Source of the DNA: an uncultured Caryophanales bacterium
GTDB taxonomy: Bacteria > Bacillota_I > Bacilli_A > RFN20 > CAG-826
Assembly: GCA_946612115.1 (NCBI GenBank)
Contig: CAMOEI010000004.1
Coordinates: 1-64,000, forward strand
Direction of reading: 5' to 3'
Length of the DNA: 64,000 nt
The notes under the pieces are model-generated. The model did not search any database, was not told the origin of the DNA, and saw only the letters and a list, made by a program, of their open reading frames with translations. Both the position numbers and the translations under genes were made by a program. Shown here one piece after another: positions 46,597-56,054 of the stretch (the stretch's first letter is position 1; every line of letters starts with the position of its first letter).

Positions 46597-48110
46597 TGAT
46601 GGCTACTAGTAAAAAACAAGTTAATAAATCTATCGCTACTGAATTACCATATAACGCTGATGCGGAAAGAGTAGTTTTAGGTATGGCGATGCTTTCAAAA
46701 GACTATTGCCTTGATATTCTTACTTCCCTTGAAGAAGATGATTTCTTCCTTGGAAAACACCAAATGATTTTCCGAGCCATTTCAACTTTAGCCGAAATCA
46801 GTGATGTTGATGTTTTAACAGTTGCAGAAGAACTCGATAAATTAAAAGAATTAGAAAATGTCGGTGGAGCGCAATATTTAGCGGAATGTACTAACACTGT
46901 TGTCGCTAGTAGTACTTTAAATTTCTATATTAGAATCATCCAAGATAATTCAGTTTTAAGAAAGATGCTTCTTGCTATTAGAGAAATTGATAATGAATAT
47001 AAAACTCAAGAAATTGAAAATATTAATGATTTCATTCTTGCTAGTGAAACTAAATTCAAAGAAAGCATTTCTAAAAGACATATCTCTACTTTTAAATTAA
47101 CTAGTGAAATTGCTCCTGAAGTGGAACAAGCATTAAGCAAATTAGAAGATGCTGAAAACGATAGTGATGTTATCGGAGTTTCTACAGGTTATGAAAGATT
47201 AAATCAAATCACCCAAGGATTTAAACCAGGTGAAATGATTGTTGTTGCTGCTCGTCCTGCAGTTGGTAAAACCGCTCTTGTTTTAAACTTTGCGTATAAC
47301 ATTGCTACTAAAAGTAAAAAAGCCGTTGCTATCTTCTCACTTGAAATGAGTAAAGAGCAACTCTTTAATAGATTGGTCGCCATGTCATCATTATATGATG
47401 CTAAAAGAATCAACAGCGGGAGAATCCCTAGTGCGAGTGATCGCGTAAAAGTCATGAACGGAATTAAAGAAATTGCTGATTCTAAAATCTATATCGATGA
47501 CACTCCATCAATTAAATTAAACGACATTGTCACTAAAGCCACTAAATTAGCAGCACATGAACCTAATTTAGGTTTAATCGTTGTCGACTATTTAGGTTTA
47601 GTTCAAGTCGCTAGTAAAGGTGGAAGAACTCCTGATAGTAGACAAGAAGAAGTTAGACGTATTTCTCTTGCCTTAAAAGCTTTAGCTAGAGACTTAAATG
47701 TACCAGTTATCGCTGTTAGCCAATTATCTCGTGATGTTGAAAAGCGTGACTCTAAACGTCCTGTGATGTCTGATTTACGTGATAGTGGTAATATCGAACA
47801 AGACGCTGATATCGTTATGCTTCTATATAGAGAAGATTATTACGCTGCTTTAAAGAAAGAAAATGCTGCAGCAAATAAAAAAGGCAGTCAACTCACCAAT
47901 AGTGAGAAATATGAACTTGCCAAAGAAAAGAAAGAAAAAGAACTCGGTGCAGAGATTCCAGGAGATGCTTCTTATACTGAAGTTATCGTCGCTAAAAATA
48001 GAGCGGGTCAAACCGGCACTGTTAGATTATTCTTCTATAAGAATTATTTGAAGTTCTCTCAACCAAGTAAAGACTGGGAAGATGCGATGAACGCCATCGC
48101 TGAAGAATAA
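46596..48110 (+). CDS. dnaB: Replicative DNA helicase
   Basis: LPYNADAERVVLGMAM, AARPAVGKTALVLNFA, SLEMSKEQLFNRL, VDYLGL, DSGNIEQDADIV. Confidence 0.97.
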   Translation: MMATSKKQVNKSIATELPYNADAERVVLGMAMLSKDYCLDILTSLEEDDFFLGKHQMIFRAISTLAEISDVDVLTVAEELDKLKELENVGGAQYLAECTNTVVASSTLNFYIRIIQDNSVLRKMLLAIREIDNEYKTQEIENINDFILASETKFKESISKRHISTFKLTSEIAPEVEQALSKLEDAENDSDVIGVSTGYERLNQITQGFKPGEMIVVAARPAVGKTALVLNFAYNIATKSKKAVAIFSLEMSKEQLFNRLVAMSSLYDAKRINSGRIPSASDRVKVMNGIKEIADSKIYIDDTPSIKLNDIVTKATKLAAHEPNLGLIVVDYLGLVQVASKGGRTPDSRQEEVRRISLALKALARDLNVPVIAVSQLSRDVEKRDSKRPVMSDLRDSGNIEQDADIVMLLYREDYYAALKKENAAANKKGSQLTNSEKYELAKEKKEKELGAEIPGDASYTEVIVAKNRAGQTGTVRLFFYKNYLKFSQPSKDWEDAMNAIAEE

Positions 48111-48862
48111 TGTATTTTGACGTTGTTCAATCTGGATCAAAAGGCAATGCAACACTTGTCTTTTCTTCTAACTCAATTATCTTAATTGATATGGGTATTA
48201 CCCATATTGAATTAGAAAAAGAACTCAATAAGTTTAATAAAACTATTAAAGATATCGATGCTTTATTAATCACACATAATCATGCTGATCACTTAAGAAG
48301 CATTAAGTCTTTTTCTCCTAAAAAGATTTATTCTTTAGAAGGTACTGTCCCAGGAAGTTTAAGTAATGTCATTTCTTTAAACGTTCCATTTAAGGTGAAT
48401 AACACTGAAATAACGGCCTTTGAAACATCTCACGATGCGATTAATCCGTGTGGGTTTGTCATTAAAGATGAATCCGCTAAGTTAGTGTATATGACTGACA
48501 CTGGAGTGTACTTATCTAAAAACACTCCGTTATTGAGTAATCCAGATTATTTAATTATTGAATCTAATCACGATATTCAAATGCTTTTACACACCAATCG
48601 ACCAATAGAGTTAATTCAAAGAATTATGTCTGATTATGGACACTTATGTAACGAGGATAGTGCCTTTGCTACTTTAGAAATCATTGGAGATAAAACTAAA
48701 GAAATTGTTTTAGCTCATATTTCAGAAGAGGCTAATACTCCTGAAAAAGCATTAGAAGCATATGATAAAGTCTTTAAGCATGCGCATGTTGATATTAATA
48801 GATATAAAGTTAGAGTGGCCAATCAACATATTGCTCTAATTGGAGGAGATTATGAATATTAA
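48110..48862 (+). CDS. MBL-fold hydrolase, WalJ/YycJ-like
   Basis: LLITHNHADHL, GSKGNATLV, YMTDTGVY; location downstream of dnaB. Confidence 0.85.
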   Translation: MYFDVVQSGSKGNATLVFSSNSIILIDMGITHIELEKELNKFNKTIKDIDALLITHNHADHLRSIKSFSPKKIYSLEGTVPGSLSNVISLNVPFKVNNTEITAFETSHDAINPCGFVIKDESAKLVYMTDTGVYLSKNTPLLSNPDYLIIESNHDIQMLLHTNRPIELIQRIMSDYGHLCNEDSAFATLEIIGDKTKEIVLAHISEEANTPEKALEAYDKVFKHAHVDINRYKVRVANQHIALIGGDYEY

Positions 48863-49328
48863 AATCTACGTGATTGGTAAATCTAAAGACTTTTATCAAA
48901 CTGGATGTTTAGAATACGTTAAACGTTTATCTAGTTATGCAAAAGTGGAAGTTATCGAATTAAAAGATGACTCGATTAGTGAGCATCCTTCTAATAGTGA
49001 AATCACTAAAGCTAAAGATAATGAAGGTAAAAGAGTCTTATCACTTTTAAAACCACAAGAATATTTAATTGGTTTAGATTTATCTAAAAAAGAATTCACT
49101 AGCGAAGGATTCGCTAAATATTTAAATGAGAAGATTGTAAATAATGGCTCCAATATCTCTTTTGTTATTGGAGGAAGTTATGGCCTTAGCGATGAATTAA
49201 AGTCTAGATGTAATGACCGCATTAGCTTATCAACATTAACTTTCCCTCACCAATTAGCGAGATTAGTTCTTCTTGAACAAATCTATCGAGCGTTTAAAAT
49301 TATTAATAACGAGACCTATCACAAATGA
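48852..49328 (+). CDS. rlmH: 23S rRNA pseudouridine1915 N3-methyltransferase RlmH
   Basis: SFVIGGSYGLSDELKSR, LTFPHQLARLVLLEQIYRAFKI; SD GGAGGAG, ATG at 48852. Confidence 0.95.
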   Translation: MNIKIYVIGKSKDFYQTGCLEYVKRLSSYAKVEVIELKDDSISEHPSNSEITKAKDNEGKRVLSLLKPQEYLIGLDLSKKEFTSEGFAKYLNEKIVNNGSNISFVIGGSYGLSDELKSRCNDRISLSTLTFPHQLARLVLLEQIYRAFKIINNETYHK

Positions 49329-49663
49329 GTTACGAAGAATTTAAAGAATTTAAATTAGTCTATGAAAAGGATGATCCATTTATTCCTCATTTCATTATTG
49401 ATGAAGATAATGATTTCTATTTAGAACCACTCGTGTATTCTCAATTGCAGGGTTTTAAAGAAAGACATAAAGATCAATATCAAACAATTATTGATGCGTT
49501 AATCGCTAGAGTAAAAAGAAATCATAAAGTATATTTTATTTCAGATTACGAAAGTTATTTCGAACCTAAAGATGGATATATCTATTTAGAGATTCAAGAT
49601 ATCACTGATCCACTTAAAATCTTCGTGGAAGATAAAAGTCGCGGAAGCGATTATGGAGATTAA
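49325..49663 (+). CDS. Hypothetical protein
   Basis: Overlaps the rlmH stop (ATGA); acidic. Confidence 0.65.
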   Translation: MSYEEFKEFKLVYEKDDPFIPHFIIDEDNDFYLEPLVYSQLQGFKERHKDQYQTIIDALIARVKRNHKVYFISDYESYFEPKDGYIYLEIQDITDPLKIFVEDKSRGSDYGD

Positions 49664-49665
49664 AA

Positions 49666-49688
49666 AAGCACTTCAATTTGAAGTGCTT
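49666..49688. terminator. Bidirectional terminator
   Basis: AAGCACTTCAA-T-TTGAAGTGCTT. Confidence 0.8.
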
Positions 49689-49708
49689 ATTTATTTTATA
49701 AATAATTA

Positions 49709-50866
49709 TTAGGCCGCTGGTCTAAGTTGTCTCATGCTTAACCACATAATTCTAAGTGAGGCAAGTAAGACAAACGCCATTGAACCAATCATATTTCCAC
49801 TTAAGACAAATCCTAAGATTAAGCCAAGGATAGCAGGAGATGCTGCTGACCACCAGGCGATCTTTTGGCAAATCCAGAAATTGAGATTTCTAAATGGATT
49901 GTTCTTTCCTCTAGTTAGTAAGAAGATCATAAATCCAAGGAAGACGATTAAACCAGCATAAACACCTAAATAGATGAGAACTGTATTCCATTTGGTTTGG
50001 TTCTTTTGTCTAATAAATGTTTCATTGAATGTACCCTTCCAGTTTTTATAAATGGAAGCGATTTGTTCATTGTTAATATTAGAGAAATCAGTAGGATTAA
50101 TTCCACCTAACATCGCTTCTAATAAATCACCTTTTTCAGTATTGGTCCAATCAAGTCCACCTTGAGTGTTTTTAGCTTTAGTGGTGGTGCCTGCTTTATA
50201 TAAGGCTGCCGCCATAGTGTTAGGAGTAAAGACGATGAAGTTAGGGGTGTAGAAAGTTGTTCCTTCTGCAGTATATTTAGCAACACTTTCTTCATCATAT
50301 TTTCTAGGAGTTAATGAGCCACTTTCATATTGAGTGTTAACTAAGCCGACAATATTCTTCTTTTTGTTACCATTAATCATATTGATTAAATTGCTGCCTT
50401 TTCTAGCAGTGATATAAACTTGAAGACTATATGTTTGTTTTGCTTCAGCGTTTGTTCTAACAAAACTATAAATAGGAGTTGGGGTGTAATCTTCAGTTGG
50501 TTCGTTAGATAAATCTACCTCATCTTCGCCTTTGTAGAAAGACATCTTTCCACCTTCAACTTCAAATCTATAACCATCTTTTTTTAGTTCAACAGTCGCG
50601 TTAGCAAGACCTCTATCAAGATCATAAGTTGCACTGGAGATGAAGGAAGAACCATATTGTTTGTCTAAAGTAACATAGTTAGGAATTAATGGGATGAAAA
50701 CTGAAAACACTAAGAAAATAGCGGCAATCCACCAGGCACTGTTACTCGCTCCATCAATTGCTGCTTGGTTTGAGAAAAGTGATTTGAATAGATTTATTAA
50801 TGTCGCCTTAGTCTTTGGGCTCATTGGTTTTCTTGGTTTTTGTAATTTCTTAGCTTTGTTCCCCAT
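49709..50866 (-). CDS. Membrane protein of unknown function (DUF1189-like topology)
   Basis: One N-terminal and three C-terminal TMs; SD AGGAGGAAAT before ATG at 50866. Confidence 0.6.
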   Translation of the reverse strand: MGNKAKKLQKPRKPMSPKTKATLINLFKSLFSNQAAIDGASNSAWWIAAIFLVFSVFIPLIPNYVTLDKQYGSSFISSATYDLDRGLANATVELKKDGYRFEVEGGKMSFYKGEDEVDLSNEPTEDYTPTPIYSFVRTNAEAKQTYSLQVYITARKGSNLINMINGNKKKNIVGLVNTQYESGSLTPRKYDEESVAKYTAEGTTFYTPNFIVFTPNTMAAALYKAGTTTKAKNTQGGLDWTNTEKGDLLEAMLGGINPTDFSNINNEQIASIYKNWKGTFNETFIRQKNQTKWNTVLIYLGVYAGLIVFLGFMIFLLTRGKNNPFRNLNFWICQKIAWWSAASPAILGLILGFVLSGNMIGSMAFVLLASLRIMWLSMRQLRPAA

Positions 50867-51018
50867 GATATTTCCTCCTATCAAAGATAGCAAAATAAAT
50901 GATATAGGTATTTGTTGAGGTTGTAAAGTCATTTAAAAGACTTTCGATTTATTTTCATTTATTCACAATTAATATTTTTGCATTTTAAAAAGTTATTATT
51001 TATAATAAGTCCTTGCCG

Positions 51019-54000
51019 ATGAAAAAAATAACTAGTCGAGTCTTATCAAGTATCGTTTTTATGTCTCTACTTACTGGTGGGGCTTTTGTCATTACTCATC
51101 AAGACGAAGTAAAAAAGTCTGATGCAGCCTATAGTAAAACCTCTTTAAGAAAAACAAATATTAACCTTAATGACTGCACAGCGGAAGAAATAATAGCGTA
51201 TTATTCCGACTTGAATAAATTAGACGATAGTGAAAGACAGGGTACAAATTTATTAAAAAATTTAAAACCTATTCTTTCTAATGAACAACAATACCATAAA
51301 TATGATTCTGATATTTGGCAAATGTATGAAATCACTGATAGAGATTGGATTAAATCTCCAGCGGAAGATATTCCTAATTTTAATTCGACAACAAAAATTA
51401 TCTCTTCATATACATATTTAGAAAGTTGCGACGAATCTAACCCTGGACCATATGTTCATGCTTTATATAACAATAGAGATGTTGAAAATAACGCTAGAGC
51501 ATGGTACTGCCACAATGATAGAGGCTATGCATGGACAATTGAAAGAGAACATATTTGGGCTAAGTCACATGGTTTTAATGATGAAAAAGCTGCGGGTGCA
51601 ATGGGTGATCCAATGCATTTACAAGCTGGCAACGGCTATGTTAACGGAGTCCACAGCAATGAAATCTATGGAAATGTTGGAAAGATATCTACTGACTGCG
51701 GGACAAAATTTGATAATACAAAAAGAAATTATAAAGGAATTTCTAAAACCATTGGATCTGGCACAGTATTTGAACCTCAAGATGAAGACAAAGGTGATAT
51801 CGCTAGAGCAGTTTTCTACATGGTTGCTAGATACAATAACTACGCTGGAAAGACTGCTTCACAAGAAACATTTGATAGTGGAAATCCAAATCTATGTTTA
51901 GCAGAAACAATTACTGATACCGCTGTGACAGGTGAATCTACCGCTACCCAAGCTTATTCTTTAGGTTTAGTTCAGGATTTACTTGAATGGAATAGATTAG
52001 ACCCTGTTGATACTTATGAGATTCATAGAAACAATCTTCTTTATAGAAATTACACAAACAATAGAAATCCATTTATTGATTTCCCAGAGTGGGCAGAATA
52101 TATCTGGGGTTCAAATGTTGATGGGAAGAGTTATTCATCTACACCAACAGGTATCGCGGATCCAACTAAAGATGTAATTAATGAAACATTCGAAAGTGTA
52201 AAATTAACCCTTTCAACCACAAAAACAAATGTTGATAAAGGAAGTTATGTAAACATCAATGCAACTGCTTCAGATAGTAAAAGCTACACTGTTTCTTGGT
52301 CGAGTAGTGACACAAATGTTGCTACTGTTTCTAGCTCATCATCAAGTACTGGTACAAATATTAGAATTAACGGAAAAAATGCTGGTTCTGCAGCAATTAC
52401 TGCACAAATAACAGTTGATAATAAAGTAATTAGCGCGACTTGTTCAGTAAAGGTTGTTGATCAATCTATTGATAGTGTTACGATCGAATTAGACCCAACG
52501 ACTCTTGCTTTAGATGTTGGGTCAGCAGAAACTATAACTGCAACTGTCACAGCCACAGGTTCTTATACTACAAATGTTACCTGGTCAACCGCTGATGAAA
52601 ATGTTGCAGATGTTTCTGAAAGCGGAATAGTTATGGGTGTTTCTGAGGGAACGACAACAATAACTTGTAAATCAGTTAGCGATCAAAGTGTATTTGCAAC
52701 TTGTGATGTAACAGTCAATAGTGTTTCCACTCTACTACAGGCGATATATACACCAACATCCAAGACCTCGATATCTACTTCAGGTAGTGCACCTACAGGT
52801 TCAAGCGCTACATATAATAATACTTATGGCCAAAATCAAATGACTGATTGTAATTCTTTAACATTAACTCTTTCTGGGTATGGTGGATATCGTATAGAAG
52901 AAATAATTCTTTCCATGAAATCAAACAAAACTAGTGGTTCTGGATATTTAACTTTAAAAACTGGTTCCACAACATTAGCAAATATTGGTAATGGTTCAGG
53001 ACTTTCGTTTAGTAACGCTAGTTGGAATGGAGCGTATTCTCAATCCTATGTTCCAATCAATTTAAATATTATCAAGACAATTATTAGTAATAACCAAACA
53101 ATAGTTTTAACTATTAATTCTACTCAAAACTCATTATATTTTGGCTCGATGACAGTTAATTATTCTTTACCTGTCTCTAGTGTATCTTTAGATCAATCTA
53201 GTCTTGAACTTGATATAAACGGAGAAGACACTGCTACTTTAATTGAAACCATTAGTCCTAGTGACGCTACTAATAAATATGTTGAATGGACAAGTAGTAA
53301 CGACAGTGTTGCCACAGTTGATGATGGCTATATCGAAGCTGTAGGGGTTGGAGTAGCAACAATTACAGTAACAACTGAAGATGGAAATAAAACTGCAACA
53401 TGTACAGTCACAGTTATTGATTCCTCCTCACCCGTTGATCCTGAACCTGAAGATAAAGGACAAAGTTATTACACAGTAGTTAATGATGTTAATGATATAA
53501 CAACAGGTAAATATGTTATCGCGGTTAAAGTTAGTTCTACTTATTACTCTATGAGTAACATCTTATCAAATGGTAAGTTTTCTAAGGATGCAACATTATC
53601 AGTTAACGAATATGGTGTCATTACAAATAACAGTTCTGATTATGATGTGTTTGAATTTACTGTTTCTAGCCAAACAACGACAATTAAATCAGAAAACAAT
53701 TACATTTCCTACGATGCCAGTACAAACTTTAAATATAGTGCAAATCCATATACGTTCAATATCATAACTAACGATAATGGAAAAGTTAGATTGACTTGTT
53801 CAACAGTATCAACAAGAGGCATATGTTATAGAACATCAACATATAATTTATTTGGAGCTTATATGACTTCAAATATTTCTTCATCTTCAAATGAATACTA
53901 TGATATCGAATTCTTCAAATTAATTACTTCTTATGATTTAGTTTCTACTTTTGTTAGTCAAAACATGAAAATGACTACAATCCCAACTACTGATACAAGC

Positions 54001-54336
54001 GATACTGGAGCGTGTAGAGGAAATAATGGTTATTATATAACCGCAAAGACTGCGTGGAACTCATTAGTGAGCGCTCATGCTGCACATACTGATTTACAAA
54101 CTATTTTCCAAACGAAGTTCAACGATGCTTATTTAAGATATCTTGCTTGGGCAGAGGCTAATCATGATGCAAATCCATTTGATGGAAAGAATTCAATTAG
54201 TTATAAACCAAGTGTCATAAACTCCATTTTCAATAATGATGATAATAGAACTATTTTAATAGTTGCTGTTTCATCTATTGTCTCAATTACGGGTGTATTT
54301 TCTTACCTTATTTTCAAAAAGAAAAAGGTCGATTAG
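51019..54336 (+). CDS. Surface-anchored endonuclease I family nuclease with Ig-like (BIG2) repeats and C-terminal TM
   Basis: REHIWAKSHGF...MGDPMHLQAGNGYVNGVHSNEIYG; repeats WSSSDTNVATVSS / WSTADENVADVS / WTSSNDSVATVDDG; C-terminal TM + KKKK. Confidence 0.85.
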   Translation: MKKITSRVLSSIVFMSLLTGGAFVITHQDEVKKSDAAYSKTSLRKTNINLNDCTAEEIIAYYSDLNKLDDSERQGTNLLKNLKPILSNEQQYHKYDSDIWQMYEITDRDWIKSPAEDIPNFNSTTKIISSYTYLESCDESNPGPYVHALYNNRDVENNARAWYCHNDRGYAWTIEREHIWAKSHGFNDEKAAGAMGDPMHLQAGNGYVNGVHSNEIYGNVGKISTDCGTKFDNTKRNYKGISKTIGSGTVFEPQDEDKGDIARAVFYMVARYNNYAGKTASQETFDSGNPNLCLAETITDTAVTGESTATQAYSLGLVQDLLEWNRLDPVDTYEIHRNNLLYRNYTNNRNPFIDFPEWAEYIWGSNVDGKSYSSTPTGIADPTKDVINETFESVKLTLSTTKTNVDKGSYVNINATASDSKSYTVSWSSSDTNVATVSSSSSSTGTNIRINGKNAGSAAITAQITVDNKVISATCSVKVVDQSIDSVTIELDPTTLALDVGSAETITATVTATGSYTTNVTWSTADENVADVSESGIVMGVSEGTTTITCKSVSDQSVFATCDVTVNSVSTLLQAIYTPTSKTSISTSGSAPTGSSATYNNTYGQNQMTDCNSLTLTLSGYGGYRIEEIILSMKSNKTSGSGYLTLKTGSTTLANIGNGSGLSFSNASWNGAYSQSYVPINLNIIKTIISNNQTIVLTINSTQNSLYFGSMTVNYSLPVSSVSLDQSSLELDINGEDTATLIETISPSDATNKYVEWTSSNDSVATVDDGYIEAVGVGVATITVTTEDGNKTATCTVTVIDSSSPVDPEPEDKGQSYYTVVNDVNDITTGKYVIAVKVSSTYYSMSNILSNGKFSKDATLSVNEYGVITNNSSDYDVFEFTVSSQTTTIKSENNYISYDASTNFKYSANPYTFNIITNDNGKVRLTCSTVSTRGICYRTSTYNLFGAYMTSNISSSSNEYYDIEFFKLITSYDLVSTFVSQNMKMTTIPTTDTSDTGACRGNNGYYITAKTAWNSLVSAHAAHTDLQTIFQTKFNDAYLRYLAWAEANHDANPFDGKNSISYKPSVINSIFNNDDNRTILIVAVSSIVSITGVFSYLIFKKKKVD

Positions 54337-54432
54337 TTCTTAAATAATATAGATTTATCTATTCGATTTTGTTGCATAATGTTTTTTTCGTGGTAGAATA
54401 TCTCACGCTTCTAAAAGAAGAAGCAACACTCT

Positions 54433-54819
54433 GGGGTCGTAATGGATTCGACGGAGATGTGCAGGGCATTAATTGCAGCGGTTGGTAACCAAAAACCAAA
54501 ACAAAAATAACTGACAACAGTTATATGAGAGCACCTCGTGCTCAATCTCTCTGCTTAGCTTAATTTACCCGATATAGGGTCCCATTATTTAATGGGGCAG
54601 AGCGCTCTTTAAGGTTTTAGCCTTTCACGCTTAAAGTAAGTGTCATAACAAAAGGATTGTGGTCTAGAGTTGATTGGTTACTAGGTCATGAAATTCGTTA
54701 ATCTCGCATAGAGAATTGAGTCGATATATGAATCTATGTTAAATGTTAATATCGTCTAAGCTGTAGACGTTATTGTATGGCCATCTTCGGACGTGGTTTC
54801 GATACCACCGGCTCCACCA
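54433..54819 (+). ncRNA. ssrA: Transfer-messenger RNA
   Basis: 5' GGGGTCGTAATGGATTCGACGG, 3' GGTTTCGATACCACCGGCTCCACCA; acceptor 7 bp pairs; tag ORF preceded by AATAACT. Confidence 0.97.
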
Positions 54820-54863
54820 AAAGAAACTATTATTTATATATCAATACAAAGGAGAATATTTAA

Positions 54864-55715
54864 ATGAAAATTTGTATCTCAGCGGAATCTACAATTGATT
54901 TACCACGCGAAATACTCGATGAATTTAAAATTAAAACAATTGCTTTTAATGTTATTTTAGGCGATAAATCTCAAGAAGATGGAGTAGTTACTCCAGAAGA
55001 TATCTTCGAATACGTTGATAAAACTGGTATCTTGCCAAAGACCAGCGCGGTTAACGAAGCAAGATATGAAGAATACTTTGGCAATCTTCTTAAAGAATAT
55101 GATGCGATTATCCATTTCTCTTTAAGTAGTGACTTATCTTCTTCATATAATAACGCTTGCATTGCTGCTCAAGAATTAGGAGAAGATAAAGTATTTGTTA
55201 TTGATACATTAAGTTTATCTACTGGTATTGCTTTACAAGCAATCTATGCTTCTCAATTAAGAGATCAAGGCTTAAAACCACAAGAGATTGTTGAAAAAGT
55301 TAAGGCGAGAATTCCAAGCGATCAAACTAGTTTCGTTTTAGCCACAGTTGAGTATTTGTATAAAGGTGGTAGATGTAGTGCTTTAGCGATGTTAGGGGCT
55401 CAATTATTTAGAATTAGACCACAAATTCTTGTCACTAACGGAAAAATGGGCCCAGGAAAGAAATATTTGGGAAAACAAACTAACTGTGTTGATTCCTATT
55501 GCCGCGATACCTTAGCGCAGTTTAATACTCCAGATCTCTCGCTAGTCTTCATTACTCATAGTAGCGCCACTCCAGAAATGGTGGAAATCGCTAGAAAACA
55601 ACTTGAAGAAAGAGGATTTAAGAGAATTATTGAAACCAAAGCAGGAGCGACAATTACCTCTCACTGCGGTCCTAAATGCTTAGGAATCTTATACATGAAT
55701 GATGGAGCCAAATAA
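54864..55715 (+). CDS. DegV family protein
   Basis: STIDLP, TSAVNEARYEEYF, HFSLSSDLSSSYNNA, DTLSLSTG. Confidence 0.92.
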   Translation: MKICISAESTIDLPREILDEFKIKTIAFNVILGDKSQEDGVVTPEDIFEYVDKTGILPKTSAVNEARYEEYFGNLLKEYDAIIHFSLSSDLSSSYNNACIAAQELGEDKVFVIDTLSLSTGIALQAIYASQLRDQGLKPQEIVEKVKARIPSDQTSFVLATVEYLYKGGRCSALAMLGAQLFRIRPQILVTNGKMGPGKKYLGKQTNCVDSYCRDTLAQFNTPDLSLVFITHSSATPEMVEIARKQLEERGFKRIIETKAGATITSHCGPKCLGILYMNDGAK

Positions 55716-55778
55716 AGGCTCTTTTCATTTGCTAAAATAGCTGAAACTGGACAGTGTCCAAAGTTCTGAAAATTTCTC

Positions 55779-55808
55779 TTGCCATATTACTATATAGATG
55801 TGTATATT
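55779..55808 (+). promoter_or_regulatory. Promoter of the 46-aa acidic peptide gene
   Basis: TTGCCA - 18 nt - TATATT. Confidence 0.55.
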
Positions 55809-55852
55809 ATTTCCAAGTTACTTAATAAGTAACCTAAGGGGAGTAATACATC

Positions 55853-55993
55853 ATGAACTTAACTTTAGGTCCAGGTACAAAAGCATTAACGTCAGATGAA
55901 GAAGTCGTGGAAGTTGTCGAAGTCATCGAACAAGCAGATGATTATTCCGATCTCGACGATAATTATTACTACGATCTAGAGGAAGAGTTCTAA
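55853..55993 (+). CDS. 46-aa acidic orphan peptide MNLTLGPGTKALTSDEEVVEVVEVIEQADDYSDLDDNYYYDLEEEF
   Basis: Promoter, SD-like AAGGGGAG, own terminator; absent from the ORF track because of its length. Confidence 0.65.
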   Translation: MNLTLGPGTKALTSDEEVVEVVEVIEQADDYSDLDDNYYYDLEEEF

Positions 55994-56015
55994 TACTTAC
56001 TTCTAGAAAATAAAA

Positions 56016-56038
56016 AACGAGTTAACGCTCGTTTTTTT
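56016..56038 (+). terminator. Terminator of the 46-aa gene
   Basis: AACGAG-TTAACG-CTCGTT-TTTTT. Confidence 0.8.
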
Positions 56039-56054
56039 ATTATATAATAAGCGT

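Noticed and set aside
52200-53440. Tandem repeat/slippage region in the nuclease gene
   Set aside because: The repetition is protein-level BIG2-like domain repetition with diverged nucleotide sequence, not DNA tandem repeats
54479-54512. Alternative tmRNA tag frame GCA GCG GTT GGT AAC CAA AAA CCA AAA CAA AAA TAA
   Set aside because: Lies upstream of the AATAACT element that precedes the resume codon in Bacillus tmRNA; more likely PK1/linker sequence
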